Below are positions 31,535 to 40,321 of a stretch of DNA of 64,000 nucleotides, one piece after another; the stretch's first letter is position 1, and every line of letters begins with the position of its first letter. Position numbers and translations under genes: made by a program. The DNA is from Verrucomicrobiota bacterium (lineage in GTDB: Bacteria > Verrucomicrobiota > Kiritimatiellia > RFP12 > UBA1067). The notes beneath the pieces were generated by a model that ran no database searches, was not told where the DNA came from, and saw nothing but the letters and a program-made list of their open reading frames with translations. Location: positions 1-64,000 of the forward strand of contig JAHFSX010000035.1 in NCBI GenBank assembly GCA_023269675.1, read 5' to 3'.

Positions 31535-33133
31535 ATGATCAAGACTGTTGCACAATTGCTTGAAGGGTTCCTTAAGGCAGAGAACCAGGCACTCCAGAAA
31601 CAGAAAGTTGATCATCGACCAACAATTGGAGATATGTATGAAGGCCTCACCAAAGAGCTATTAAACAAGGCCCTTCCCTCTTCGTCGGATCTTAATGTAA
31701 CTGCCGGCTTCATTGTCGATAAGGATGGCACTCAGAGTGCGGAATTGGACTGTTTACTTGTTACCGGAAAAGGGGAACAAGTACCTTATACTGATAAATT
31801 CAAATACAGCATTGATGATGTTGTTGCTGTTATACAGGTGAAGAAGAACTTGTATTCTGCTGACATTGAGGGTGGTTTCCAGAACCTCAACTCATTTATG
31901 AAATTCGAGGTCTCCAAATCTAAACGAGCTGTACTACTGCGGGACGCATTTCAATCAATCACTCGGCGTCCTCTCCCAAAAAGCGAAGACGTTGACAAAC
32001 TTCCGATTGAAATACAGATGATCTACCACGCCCTCGTGACGGAACTTATTACACCAGCCCGTATTTTGCTCGGCTATAATGGCTTTAAGTCTCACAGCAA
32101 CTTTAGGGATTCATTTGTTGAATATCTAACAAAGCAGCATGCAAAGGGCTCGGCAATGGGGTACGGCCCTATAAGTTTTCCAAATCTTATCATCTGCGGG
32201 GATTACAGCCTCGTTAAGTGCAATGGGATGCCTTTCAGTGCACATCTTGAGGCCGACGGCGGCTGGCCGTTCTATTGTTCAAAAGGGAGTAAACCAGTAG
32301 AACTACTTCTTGAAATAATCTGGACTCGCCTTGTTTATCAGGATCAACTTAGTCCATCCGTTTTTTACGAGGATGTGTGGCTCAGTTCTTTTGCCCGCTA
32401 TATATCCGCAAAGTTTGTAACTAAGGGAGAACAACAAGGGTGGGAATACCAAATCACACCGGCTTCGCAAACTGAATTGAAAGAACCAGCAGAAAGTCCA
32501 CTATGGGAACCAGTGTTTCTTGATCTGCCTCAGTTCGTAATCATAAATCGTTTGTGCCATGAGGAAAAAATTGACCTCACCGTTCCAAGTGAGGTCAAGT
32601 ACCTTGAAGAAAATGGATGGCAGCTAGACGCTTTCGTTAGTGAACTCAACACGGCTGGTTTGGCGGCCCGTGATGGCAACAATCTTGTTTTGCTCACTCG
32701 GGGTTGCTCATGTGTGATGCTTCCGGATGGCCGCTATGCCGCTGGCGAAAACATTGCCGGTCAGCTTTTCCGCTGGATGAAAATCTACATAACGCAGCGC
32801 GATAATAAAAAAAGAGTAGATGAAATATCGTTTGCGTCTGATACTTTCTCCATTCCGATGAATGAGCCTCTAATAATCGGCGACGACGATAAGGCTAAGA
32901 AAGCCATGTCGATACTTGGACTTCTTGAACCTATTGAGAAAGCATTACTAGACCTAGGGGATAAGAATGCAATCACAATAGTAAGTGAGCATCACGATAC
33001 TCATTGGATAGCCGCTGGTTTTATGCGAGGTTTTACCAATTCATGTGACAACGGTTATTTTCTTGTGTGTTATCCAAAAACTGCCCAAACACTAGAACAG
33101 TTCAAATTTCTCGTACAGTCCTCATTTAGTTGA
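31535..33133 (+). CDS. DUF6602 putative PD-(D/E)XK nuclease inserted in the type III operon
   Basis: A 532-residue protein; the ATG at 31535 has GGAGGAACGA directly upstream. The N-terminal 150 residues match DUF6602: HRPTIGDMYEGLTKELLNKALP, then AELDCLLV (ELD at 70-72) and VVAVIQVKKNL (QVKK at 101-104), a D-x-E-x-K-like nuclease core. The rest (about 200-530) has no domain I recognise. GC is much lower than in mod and res, and it sits between them, so it is an insertion acquired from elsewhere. It may be an extra effector of the restriction system or a stand-alone defence gene. Confidence 0.7.
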   Translation: MIKTVAQLLEGFLKAENQALQKQKVDHRPTIGDMYEGLTKELLNKALPSSSDLNVTAGFIVDKDGTQSAELDCLLVTGKGEQVPYTDKFKYSIDDVVAVIQVKKNLYSADIEGGFQNLNSFMKFEVSKSKRAVLLRDAFQSITRRPLPKSEDVDKLPIEIQMIYHALVTELITPARILLGYNGFKSHSNFRDSFVEYLTKQHAKGSAMGYGPISFPNLIICGDYSLVKCNGMPFSAHLEADGGWPFYCSKGSKPVELLLEIIWTRLVYQDQLSPSVFYEDVWLSSFARYISAKFVTKGEQQGWEYQITPASQTELKEPAESPLWEPVFLDLPQFVIINRLCHEEKIDLTVPSEVKYLEENGWQLDAFVSELNTAGLAARDGNNLVLLTRGCSCVMLPDGRYAAGENIAGQLFRWMKIYITQRDNKKRVDEISFASDTFSIPMNEPLIIGDDDKAKKAMSILGLLEPIEKALLDLGDKNAITIVSEHHDTHWIAAGFMRGFTNSCDNGYFLVCYPKTAQTLEQFKFLVQSSFS

Positions 33134-33148
33134 ACATAAGGAAACCCA

Positions 33149-35845
33149 ATGATCGCTCTCAAAGACTACCAGAACCGGGTCCTGGACTCCCTGCGGGAGT
33201 TCTTCCGGCTGTGCTCCAAGACCGGCAGCCCGGCCGAGGCCTTCCGCGACGTGTGCGCACAGAACGGCACCGGCAACGGCCTGTACCTGCCGATCCACGC
33301 GGCGGGCCTCGCCCGCGACATGCCCTATGTCTGCCTGCGCGTGCCGACCGGCGGCGGCAAGACCCTGCTCGCCTGCCACACCGCCGGGCTCGCCATGAGC
33401 GAACTGCTGCACGCCGACCGCGCGGTTGTGCTCTGGCTGGTGCCCAGCAACACGATCCTCGACCAGACCGCCGACGCCCTGCGCGACGCGCGGCACCCGT
33501 ACCGTCGCGCACTTGAGATGGCCTGCGGCGCGATCGAGGTCGTCACCATCGAGGAGGCGCTGAACCTGCCGCGCGCCGCGGTGGACGGCCAGACCGTCGT
33601 GATCGTCTCGACCATCCAGGCGTTCCGCGTGGAGGACTCCACCGGCCGCAAGGTCTACAGCCAGAACGGCGTTTTTCAGGAGCACCTCCTGAACGCGCCG
33701 GCCAGCCGCGAGGCCGACCTGCTGAAAGGCCCGGACGGCAAACCGGTTCCCTCACTGGTGAACATGCTGCGCCTGCGGCGTCCGGTGGTGATCGTGGACG
33801 AGGCGCACAACGCCCGCACCGACCTTTCGTTCGCCGCGCTGGGCGACGTGATGCCCTCCTGCATCGTGGAGTTCACCGCTACGCCCGCGCGCTCCAAACA
33901 ACCGTCGAACATCCTGCACCACGTTTCCGCCGCCGAACTCAAGGCCGCCGACATGGTGAAGCTGCCGTTGCGCGTGGTCACGCGCCACCCCAGCCAGAAG
34001 GACCAGCTGCTCGCCGACGCGGTGAGCCTGCGTGCCGACCTTGAGAAGCTCGCCCTGACGGAGGCCCAGCTTACGGGAGAGTACCTGCGGCCGGTGATGC
34101 TGATCCAGGCGGAACGCGTGGACGCGTGCGAACCGCTGCGCGAGCGGCTGGTTACCGAATTCGGCATCAGCCGGGACGAGATCAAGATCTCGGTCGGCTC
34201 ACACGACGACCTGAAGGATGCGGGCGACATCGCGTCGCCCCAGTGCAAGGTCCGCTTCATCATCACCGTGCAGAAACTGCGCGAGGGTTGGGACTGTCCC
34301 TTCGCCTACGTGCTGTGCAGCCTGAAGGAGACCCGTTCGGCCACGGCCATCGAGCAGATCGTCGGCCGCATCCTGCGCCTGCCCAACGCGCGGCCCAAGA
34401 GCCACCCCGACCTGAACTGCGCCTACGCCCTCTCGGTTTCCGACTCGCTGCCCGAGGTCCTGAACGAGCTGCGCGAGGCGCTGGAGAGCAACGGCTTCAC
34501 CAGGGCCGAGGCCGAGCGCATCATCCTGCCCGCGCCGCAGGGCATGCTGCCCTTGGGCGCACAGCCGCAGACCGTGCGCCTGCAGCCCGAGGAGATAGAC
34601 GCCGCAGTCGCCCAGGTTCAGGAGGCCGCCCTGTGCGGCAAGGTGCGCATCCGGCCCGATACGGGGGCCGTCACGGTCCTTGTCCCGCTCGACGCCGAGG
34701 AGGCCGAGAAAGTCGCCAGTTGCGGCAAGACCCCCGAGGCTCGGGCGCGGATCACCGCGCTGGTGGAACTGGTGCGCGAGGCCGACAAGGCGCTCGGCGG
34801 AGGCGGGCAGCCGCGGGCGCTCTCGCCCTATCAGCTGCAGCTGGATTTCCGCGTGCCGCTGCTCTGCGTGATCGAAGCGGGCCTGCTGCAGGAGTTCGAG
34901 CGCACACACCTGCTTGAACACCCGTGGCGGCTGGGGTCGAAAGACGCGGCGCTTTCCGCGGTTTACGATCCGGCCCGTCGCCCGATGCTGGCCTCCGGCA
35001 AACTGGACGTCGGCACGCGGGGCGAGGTCACAACCGACGTGGCCCGCGAGCACGAGGAGCCCGCCGACTTTGTCACGCGCCTGCATCAGCAGACGCTGGC
35101 CCTGGGTGCCAACAGCGGCGCTGACTGGACAGCCGAGCACCTGATCGCCTGGCTCGACCGCCAGATCGACCACAACGACATCCCCTTTGCGGAGTCCGCC
35201 GTCTTTCTGCGCAAGGTCCTCAACGGCCTTGTGGCCCGGCACGGACTCGCCGACGTCGGGCCGCTGGTCTTCGACCGCTTCCGCCTGCGCGACACCGTTG
35301 AAGAGCGTATCGACGAGCACCGCAAGAGCGAGCGCAAGGCCGCCTATCAGCACTACCTCGCCCTCGATTCCGGGCTCACCGTCAGCGACGCGCACGTCGT
35401 CAACTTCAAGGAAATCGCGTACGAGCCGAGCTGGTTGTACGAGGGCTCCTTCCAATTCCGCAAGCACTACTTCGGCGCCAGACCCGGCGAAATGAAAGAG
35501 ACCACGCCCGCGGGCGAGCTGACCGAAGAGTTCAAATGCGCCCAGTTCCTCGACTCGGAACTGCCGGGCGTCCGGTTCTGGGTGCGCAATCTTTCCCGGC
35601 GTGCGACCTCGTTCCGGCTCCAGACCTCGACCGACTGGTTCTACCCGGATTTCGTTTGCCAGCTTGAAGACGGCCGTATCCTGGTGGTCGAATACAAGGG
35701 CGGTCATCTTCTCGACGCTCCGGACGCCCAAGAGAAACGTGACATCGGCAACCTCTGGGCCGCCCGCAGCCACGGCCGCTGCCTCTTCGCCATGCCCAGC
35801 GACAACCGCTTCGACGAGATCGTTCAAAAAATCAAATCTATGTAG
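33149..35845 (+). CDS. res: Type III restriction endonuclease subunit (Res)
   Basis: An 898-residue SF2 translocase-nuclease. Motif I PTGGGKT is at about 66-72, DEAH near 218, TATPAR near 245, and motif VI-type EQIVGRILRLPNA near 400. The C-terminal PD-(D/E)XK nuclease shows YPDFVCQLEDGRILVVEYKGGHL near 832-855. It cuts DNA when two unmodified sites in opposite orientation are met, in complex with Mod. The start follows AAGGAAACCC. It begins 15 bases after the DUF6602 gene, so all three are probably one operon. Confidence 0.9.
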   Translation: MIALKDYQNRVLDSLREFFRLCSKTGSPAEAFRDVCAQNGTGNGLYLPIHAAGLARDMPYVCLRVPTGGGKTLLACHTAGLAMSELLHADRAVVLWLVPSNTILDQTADALRDARHPYRRALEMACGAIEVVTIEEALNLPRAAVDGQTVVIVSTIQAFRVEDSTGRKVYSQNGVFQEHLLNAPASREADLLKGPDGKPVPSLVNMLRLRRPVVIVDEAHNARTDLSFAALGDVMPSCIVEFTATPARSKQPSNILHHVSAAELKAADMVKLPLRVVTRHPSQKDQLLADAVSLRADLEKLALTEAQLTGEYLRPVMLIQAERVDACEPLRERLVTEFGISRDEIKISVGSHDDLKDAGDIASPQCKVRFIITVQKLREGWDCPFAYVLCSLKETRSATAIEQIVGRILRLPNARPKSHPDLNCAYALSVSDSLPEVLNELREALESNGFTRAEAERIILPAPQGMLPLGAQPQTVRLQPEEIDAAVAQVQEAALCGKVRIRPDTGAVTVLVPLDAEEAEKVASCGKTPEARARITALVELVREADKALGGGGQPRALSPYQLQLDFRVPLLCVIEAGLLQEFERTHLLEHPWRLGSKDAALSAVYDPARRPMLASGKLDVGTRGEVTTDVAREHEEPADFVTRLHQQTLALGANSGADWTAEHLIAWLDRQIDHNDIPFAESAVFLRKVLNGLVARHGLADVGPLVFDRFRLRDTVEERIDEHRKSERKAAYQHYLALDSGLTVSDAHVVNFKEIAYEPSWLYEGSFQFRKHYFGARPGEMKETTPAGELTEEFKCAQFLDSELPGVRFWVRNLSRRATSFRLQTSTDWFYPDFVCQLEDGRILVVEYKGGHLLDAPDAQEKRDIGNLWAARSHGRCLFAMPSDNRFDEIVQKIKSM

Positions 35846-35897
35846 GGGTAACCCTCTGTGGTTGCCCTTCTTCAATGCAACAGGGAGGACCGGAACA

Positions 35898-36206
35898 ATG
35901 AGAAGACTGGACGCCGAGGCGAAACTGCCTTTCCCCACGCGCAAGCTGCAGCTGGATGGGGGCGGCACGGTTGAAGAGTACATCATTCCCGACGACCAGA
36001 AGGCCGAGGTCCTGAAGAAACTGTACCCGTTCACCCCCGTGCCCGGTCTGGACGATCTCAGGTTTGACCTGCACGAGGAAAAGAACTTCCGGGTAGGTGA
36101 TTACCGGGTGACCTTCGAAGACGGCTACAATTATCTCGTCAGCCCGTACTACGCCTCAAGCGGCGGGACCGTGATCGATTGGATGCCCGCACGAGAGCAG
36201 GCATAA
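35898..36206 (+). CDS. Small protein of unknown function between Res and DarT
   Basis: A 102-residue protein starting MRRLDAEAKLPFPTRKLQLD after GGGAGG. The sequence is strand-rich: TVEEYIIPDDQKAEVLKKLYPF, RFDLHEEKNFRVGDYRVTFEDGYN and YYASSGGTVIDWMPA. No family is recognised. It sits 52 bases after res and 32 before darT, so it may belong to either system as an accessory protein. Confidence 0.6.
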   Translation: MRRLDAEAKLPFPTRKLQLDGGGTVEEYIIPDDQKAEVLKKLYPFTPVPGLDDLRFDLHEEKNFRVGDYRVTFEDGYNYLVSPYYASSGGTVIDWMPAREQA

Positions 36207-36238
36207 TGAGCGTTAACCGGTTGGGATAGGGAGGCCGC

Positions 36239-36829
36239 ATGCCCCATCGCGTGACAGAATTGCACAACATCATGCCGATAAATAACCTGGCGAATGTCAG
36301 GCTTTACGGCATCCTGTCCCACAACGCCGTCGCCGCGCTGCCGCATGCCGACGTGTCCATGCAGGAAGTTCAGGACAAACGTGCAGCCGTGACTGTTCCC
36401 AACGGTCTTGCGCTCCACGACTACGCGAATCTCTATTTTTGCGCCCGCAACCCCATGATGTTCAAGCGCAAAGACGAGCGCCAAGGCCTTTGTGTACTGC
36501 GCATCACCACCGATGTGTTCACCCTCAATGGCGTCGTTTTCACGGATCAGAACGCAGCCAGCGCATACGTTCGCTTTTACCGCGTGCAGGATGGCATAGA
36601 AGGCATGAATTTTGATATGATCTTTGCCGACGATTGGAGACATCCGGACGACCAGATCAAATACTGGAAGCACAGCAGCATCAAGTGCGCGGAAGTGCTG
36701 GTGCCGAATGTGGTCGAGCCGCGGTTCATCACCGGCGCGTACGTGTTTGATACATCGGTGCAGAGCCAAGTCGCCGGTTTGTGGCCGGAGTTGCCGACCG
36801 TCGTGAACAAAGCCGTTTTCTTCGGGTGA
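36239..36829 (+). CDS. darT: DarT-type ssDNA ADP-ribosyltransferase toxin
   Basis: A 196-residue DUF4433/DarT protein. It shows LLHNIM-like start (ELHNIMPINNLANVRLYGILSHN), HDYANLYFCARNPMMF (about 60-75), VVFTDQNAAS (about 99-108) and KCAEVLVPNVVEPRFI with the catalytic Glu at 152. DarT enzymes ADP-ribosylate thymidine in single-stranded DNA and stop replication; several act as phage defence. GGGAGG precedes the ATG. Its antitoxin DarG starts 8 bases downstream. Confidence 0.85.
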   Translation: MPHRVTELHNIMPINNLANVRLYGILSHNAVAALPHADVSMQEVQDKRAAVTVPNGLALHDYANLYFCARNPMMFKRKDERQGLCVLRITTDVFTLNGVVFTDQNAASAYVRFYRVQDGIEGMNFDMIFADDWRHPDDQIKYWKHSSIKCAEVLVPNVVEPRFITGAYVFDTSVQSQVAGLWPELPTVVNKAVFFG

Positions 36830-36837
36830 GGTGCGTT

Positions 36838-37956
36838 ATGGTCAAAGTTCTGATAGGGGACATCTTTGCGAGCAAGGCACACGCCCTCGTCAACACGGTC
36901 AACTGTGTGGGCGTCATGGGTAAGGGCATCGCCTTGGATTTTAAGAAGCGCTTCCCCGACATGTTCAAGGACTACGCCGACCGCTGTAATTCTCACGCCG
37001 TGAAGCCGGGCGTCCCTTATATCTATTCGGATTTGCTGGGTACTCAGGTCGTCAATTTCCCGACCAAGGGCCATTGGCGGTCGCCGTCGCTGCTATCAGA
37101 CGTCGTCAAAGGCCTAGACCTTTTTGCCGAAAACTATCGCGCGTGGGGGGTTAAGTCCGTAGCGTTTCCCCCGCTCGGGTGCGGTAACGGCGGCCTCTCA
37201 TGGAAACTGGTCGGCCCGATCATGTACAAGCGGTTGTCACAGCTCGATCTGGACGTCGAGATCTACGCGCCGTACGGGACCCCACCGCACGAACTGACGG
37301 CTGCCTTTCTTTCCGCAGAGTGCTCTTTGTCCGACGCGCCCGACACCAAAGGCGTGATCCACGCGAAAATGCGAGAGGGCTGGGTCGCCCTGCTGGAGGT
37401 GTTGCATCTGCTGGAAAAGCAGCCTTACGCCGCCCCCGTGGGACGGGTCACGTTCCAGAAGATCTGCTACACCCTGACCGAGCTCGGCATCGACACCGGT
37501 TTTCATTTCAGACAGGGCGCTTACGGCCCTTACGCTCCGGAAATCAAAGAGGCGCTCACCGTCTTCGCCAACGCCAGCCTCGCACGCGAGCAGCAGATGG
37601 GCAGCATGATCGCCATGAAGACCGGCGACCAATACGAGCCGTACCGCCAAGGCCACCGCGACTATCTGAAAACCGTCCAGAGGAAGATCGACAAGACCGT
37701 TGACCTCTTTTGCCGCATCAAGAACACGGAGCAGGCGGAAGAGGTCGCAACCGTTTTCTTCGCCGTCCGGGAATTGAAGAAAGAAAAACCCTCCATCGCC
37801 GAGCAAGACGTTTTCGACTATATCCTTAAATGGAAAAAGACATGGAATTCGCCTGAGAAAAAAGAGGCCATTGCCGAAGCGATCCGCAACCTGCTTGTCT
37901 TGCGCTGGATCGGTGCCGAATTCAGCACGGGGCTTCTGGCGGAAGAGTCGTTCTGA
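36838..37956 (+). CDS. darG: DarG-type macrodomain antitoxin
   Basis: A 372-residue protein starting MVKVLIGDIFASKAHALVNT. The N-terminal macrodomain (about 1-155) shows VNTVNCVGVMGKGIALDFKKRFP and FPPLGCGNGGLSW, the ADP-ribose-binding loops that remove the DarT modification. The C-terminal domain (about 180-372) is helical (REGWVALLEVLHLLEK, FQKICYTLTELG, YGPYAPEIKEAL) and matches the part of DarG that binds and blocks DarT. The start lies 8 bases past the DarT stop. An open stretch continues in frame past the stop (next entry). Confidence 0.85.
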   Translation: MVKVLIGDIFASKAHALVNTVNCVGVMGKGIALDFKKRFPDMFKDYADRCNSHAVKPGVPYIYSDLLGTQVVNFPTKGHWRSPSLLSDVVKGLDLFAENYRAWGVKSVAFPPLGCGNGGLSWKLVGPIMYKRLSQLDLDVEIYAPYGTPPHELTAAFLSAECSLSDAPDTKGVIHAKMREGWVALLEVLHLLEKQPYAAPVGRVTFQKICYTLTELGIDTGFHFRQGAYGPYAPEIKEALTVFANASLAREQQMGSMIAMKTGDQYEPYRQGHRDYLKTVQRKIDKTVDLFCRIKNTEQAEEVATVFFAVRELKKEKPSIAEQDVFDYILKWKKTWNSPEKKEAIAEAIRNLLVLRWIGAEFSTGLLAEESF

Positions 37957-38088
37957 CGCATCCGCGCCGAGCAGATCACCGACTACGTCACCAAATTCAG
38001 CGCCGGCAATCCGCTCCCCCCGGCCGACCTCCCCCGCCTCGTCTCCGCCGCCAAATCCCTCAAAAAAAATGCCGTGCAGGCAGGGTAG
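37957..38088 (+). pseudogene. MucR-type regulator N-terminal remnant
   Basis: In the same frame as darG, directly after its TGA, the sequence reads RIRAEQITDYVTKFSAGNPL then PPADLPRLVSAAKSLKKNAV and a stop. This resembles the N-terminal region of MucR/Ros transcription factors (YVxxNPVPxxDLPxLI). There is no start codon, so it is a decayed fragment or a tail reached by readthrough. The remaining 160 bases to the entericidin gene hold no gene. Confidence 0.5.
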
Positions 38089-38170
38089 GGGGCGGCCACC
38101 CCGTCCATTGGGTCCACTCCCGCCCCCCCCCCGCGAGGTCTGAAAAACCGGCTGACCGTGTCAGCCACGC

Positions 38171-38195
38171 CATGGGTAGGGTTGAACCCCATAGC
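38171..38195 (-). promoter_or_regulatory. 20-bp palindromic motif, copy 1
   Basis: On the minus strand it reads CTATGGGGTTCAACCCTACC, a copy of the motif found at 40007, 42950 and 42999. It lies about 55 bases upstream of the entericidin-like start. Confidence 0.6.
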
Positions 38196-38250
38196 ACAAG
38201 TCCGGTTTGCGGACTACCATGATGGGACTGTTGCAAACCAAGGAGCTTGT

Positions 38251-38382
38251 ATGATGAGAATAATGTTCATGGCACTGGTGCTGCTGGCCGTGATGGTTTC
38301 AGTCACCTCGTGCAATATGTTCAGGGGCGCAGGCCGAGACGTCCAGAGCGTCGGCGAGGCTATGGAAAATGCTGGCCGCTAG
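38251..38382 (+). CDS. Entericidin-like small lipoprotein
   Basis: A 43-residue lipoprotein, MMRIMFMALVLLAVMVSVTSCNMFRG..., starting after AAGGAG. The lipobox VTSC is followed by a short helix with GRDVQSVGEAMENAGR, the pattern of EcnA/EcnB entericidins. Such lipoproteins are induced in stationary phase or envelope stress and may promote lysis. The 20-bp motif lies upstream. Confidence 0.8.
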   Translation: MMRIMFMALVLLAVMVSVTSCNMFRGAGRDVQSVGEAMENAGR

Positions 38383-38476
38383 AAGGGTCTGAGATCCTGG
38401 GGATGTCCCCCTCCGGATGGAATCTCTGAAATTTCATTCACTTAACCTTTTTACTCTTTCTGAAAAACCGCTGTAA

Positions 38477-39277
38477 ATGGACAATATGTCAAAAGCAATC
38501 TCCTTACGGATGGATCTGAAACGCGCGGTGCGTTACGCGCTGCTGACCGCGGCAGCCGTGTTCTGCGGCGCGCCAGAAGCCGATGCCGCAAGTGTGAATT
38601 TGGGCACGGCTGCGAACTTCGGCGTGCTGGGCGGCTCGACGGTGACCAGCACCGGAGCGACCGTCATCACCGGCGACCTCGGCGTGAGCCCGGGAAGTGC
38701 CATCACGGGTTTCCCCCCGGGACTGGTGAATGGAACGATTTACGCGGGCGGAGCCGTTGCCGTACAGGCCCAAAGCGATGCGGTGATCGCTTATAACACG
38801 CTCTTGGCCTTTGCGGGCGCCGTGGACCTGACAGGCCAGGACTTGGGCGGGCTCACACTGACGCCGGGTGCCTATAAATTCGGCACATCCGCCCAACTGA
38901 CAGGGATTCTCATCCTCGACGGCCAAGGTCTGATCAATCCGGGCTTCGTCATCCAGGTCGGAAGTACGTTTACGACCGCCTCGGCCTCGTCCGTCCTGTT
39001 GATAAACGGGGCCAACTACGACAACGTCTTTTTCCAAGTCGGCAGCTCAGCCACCCTCGGCGCAGGAACTGATTTCTCCGGGAACATCATCGCCCTCACC
39101 TCCGACACCCTGAATGCCGGCGCCACCGTGAACGGACGGGTCATCGCCCTCAACGGTTCTGTCACGCTCAACGGCAACACCATCATTGCTGTTCCGGAGC
39201 CCGCCTCTGCCGCCCTCCTCGTTTCTGGACTGACGCTGTTGCTGGCCACCAGGAGGCGGACCAAAACCGTTGTGTGA
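38477..39277 (+). CDS. Ice-binding-like (DUF3494) exported protein with PEP-CTERM signal
   Basis: A 266-residue protein (ATG at 38477; later ATGs at 38486 and 38510 are possible). A signal peptide (RYALLTAAAVFCGAPEADA) is followed by the DUF3494 beta-helix region, with LGTAANFGVLGGSTVTSTG, GDLGVSPGSAITGFP and LTPGAYKF. It ends with VPEPASAALLVSGLTLLLATRRR, a canonical PEP-CTERM sorting signal. DUF3494 proteins bind ice or serve as extracellular adhesins; in PEP-CTERM bacteria they are often biofilm or surface proteins. Which role applies cannot be told from sequence. Confidence 0.85.
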   Translation: MDNMSKAISLRMDLKRAVRYALLTAAAVFCGAPEADAASVNLGTAANFGVLGGSTVTSTGATVITGDLGVSPGSAITGFPPGLVNGTIYAGGAVAVQAQSDAVIAYNTLLAFAGAVDLTGQDLGGLTLTPGAYKFGTSAQLTGILILDGQGLINPGFVIQVGSTFTTASASSVLLINGANYDNVFFQVGSSATLGAGTDFSGNIIALTSDTLNAGATVNGRVIALNGSVTLNGNTIIAVPEPASAALLVSGLTLLLATRRRTKTVV

Positions 39278-39384
39278 CGTTCCCGTTTAGCGGATTGTAC
39301 CCTTCGGACTCGAGAAGCCTTTTGGCGGTACTTTACCGCTGAATCGCCGGAGCCGATTTATCAACAGCCTCGATCTGTCCGAAG
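39278..39384. other. Short gap between two convergent genes
   Basis: It separates the PEP-CTERM gene from the response regulator. It includes a weak hairpin (GGCGGTACTTTACCGC near 39322) but no gene. Confidence 0.4.
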
Positions 39385-39855
39385 TCAGCCCCGCTCAGAC
39401 CATAAACGGTGCAGCATGGCTACCAGCTGGGTGCCGGATTCCCCTTTTTCGAGAAAGTCGACGGCACCGGCCTTCAACATCTTGGCCTTGATGTTATGTT
39501 CGTAAGATGACGAGAACCCGACCACAAGGGTCTCCGGCCACTCCTCAGTGATCAGAGAAGTCGCCTCGATCCCGTCCATCAGGGGCATCCTGACATCCAT
39601 GATCACGATGTCGGGCCGCAGCGACCTGGCGAGTGCGACAGCGTCTTCCCCGTTGAGCGCTTCGCCGACGACCTCCAGCCCGGTTTCCTGCGAAATCAAT
39701 TGCTTCACCCCATAACGTATAACCGTGTTGTCGTCCGCGATGAGAATGCGCGCCCGGCCTCTCGAGGTCAGCGGCGAAGCCGTCACCAAGGCATCACTGC
39801 CGGCCGTCGCCCAAACAGGGGCGTCTTGTAATAAAAGTTTCATTGCCTTGAACAT
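39385..39855 (-). CDS. Receiver-only response regulator
   Basis: A 156-residue protein starting MFKAMKLLLQDAPVWATAGS after GGAAGGTGA; the longer frame above is repetitive and lacks a ribosome site. Receiver domain: LIADDNTVIRYGV, phosphorylatable Asp in DIVIMDVRMPLMDG, SSS at the switch Ser/Thr position and Lys in FLEKGES. It has no output domain, so it must act by protein contact. It is divergent from the NarL-type kinase gene at 40322, its likely partner, with a 466-base gap holding motif copy 2. Confidence 0.8.
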   Translation of the reverse strand: MFKAMKLLLQDAPVWATAGSDALVTASPLTSRGRARILIADDNTVIRYGVKQLISQETGLEVVGEALNGEDAVALARSLRPDIVIMDVRMPLMDGIEATSLITEEWPETLVVGFSSSYEHNIKAKMLKAGAVDFLEKGESGTQLVAMLHRLWSERG

Positions 39856-40321
39856 ATCGGTCACCTTCCTTTGAATCGCCGCCCGTGCCGGCCTGTCCAC
39901 CGCGATCTGTCCGCGTTCCTTCCGAGAGACAGGCGGACCGCACCCTTCCGGCAGGTCAGACGCAACCCCCGCACATGAACAGGTTAACCGACGGGAGGAA
40001 CCCGATCTATGGGGTGTAACCCTTCCGCGGTCAAAAGCATGTGCCGCCAACGGTATGGCCGGACGCGCCGACCCATGTGATGGCACGACGGAAAACCGGC
40101 CGCCGACATTCTCGATCACCTGATTCAGTTCATGCGGGAATAAATGGCTGACATGCGGACGGTCTCCTGCCTGACCCAAAAGCGGTGGGGCGTGCCTGAG
40201 AGGGGGAGAGTCCTTCCGTCTACCTTACATCTGGCGGTATGAACGGACACCACTTTTTCAGACTTGAAAACCCCGGAATAGGCATTGCTATGGCGGGGCC
40301 ATACGTGAGAATATCCCCAAT
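39856..40321. other. Divergent promoter region between response regulator and kinase
   Basis: A 466-base gap with motif copy 2 at 40007. The rest is ordinary intergenic DNA with several short GC-rich patches; no further gene is supported. Confidence 0.5.
40007..40026 (+). promoter_or_regulatory. 20-bp palindromic motif, copy 2
   Basis: CTATGGGGTGTAACCCTTCC, the best copy of the motif. It lies 152 bases upstream of the response regulator and 296 bases upstream of the kinase. Confidence 0.65.

Noticed and set aside
34199..36034. 611-codon open frame on the minus strand
   Set aside because: It is antisense to the type III Res gene and has no motif.
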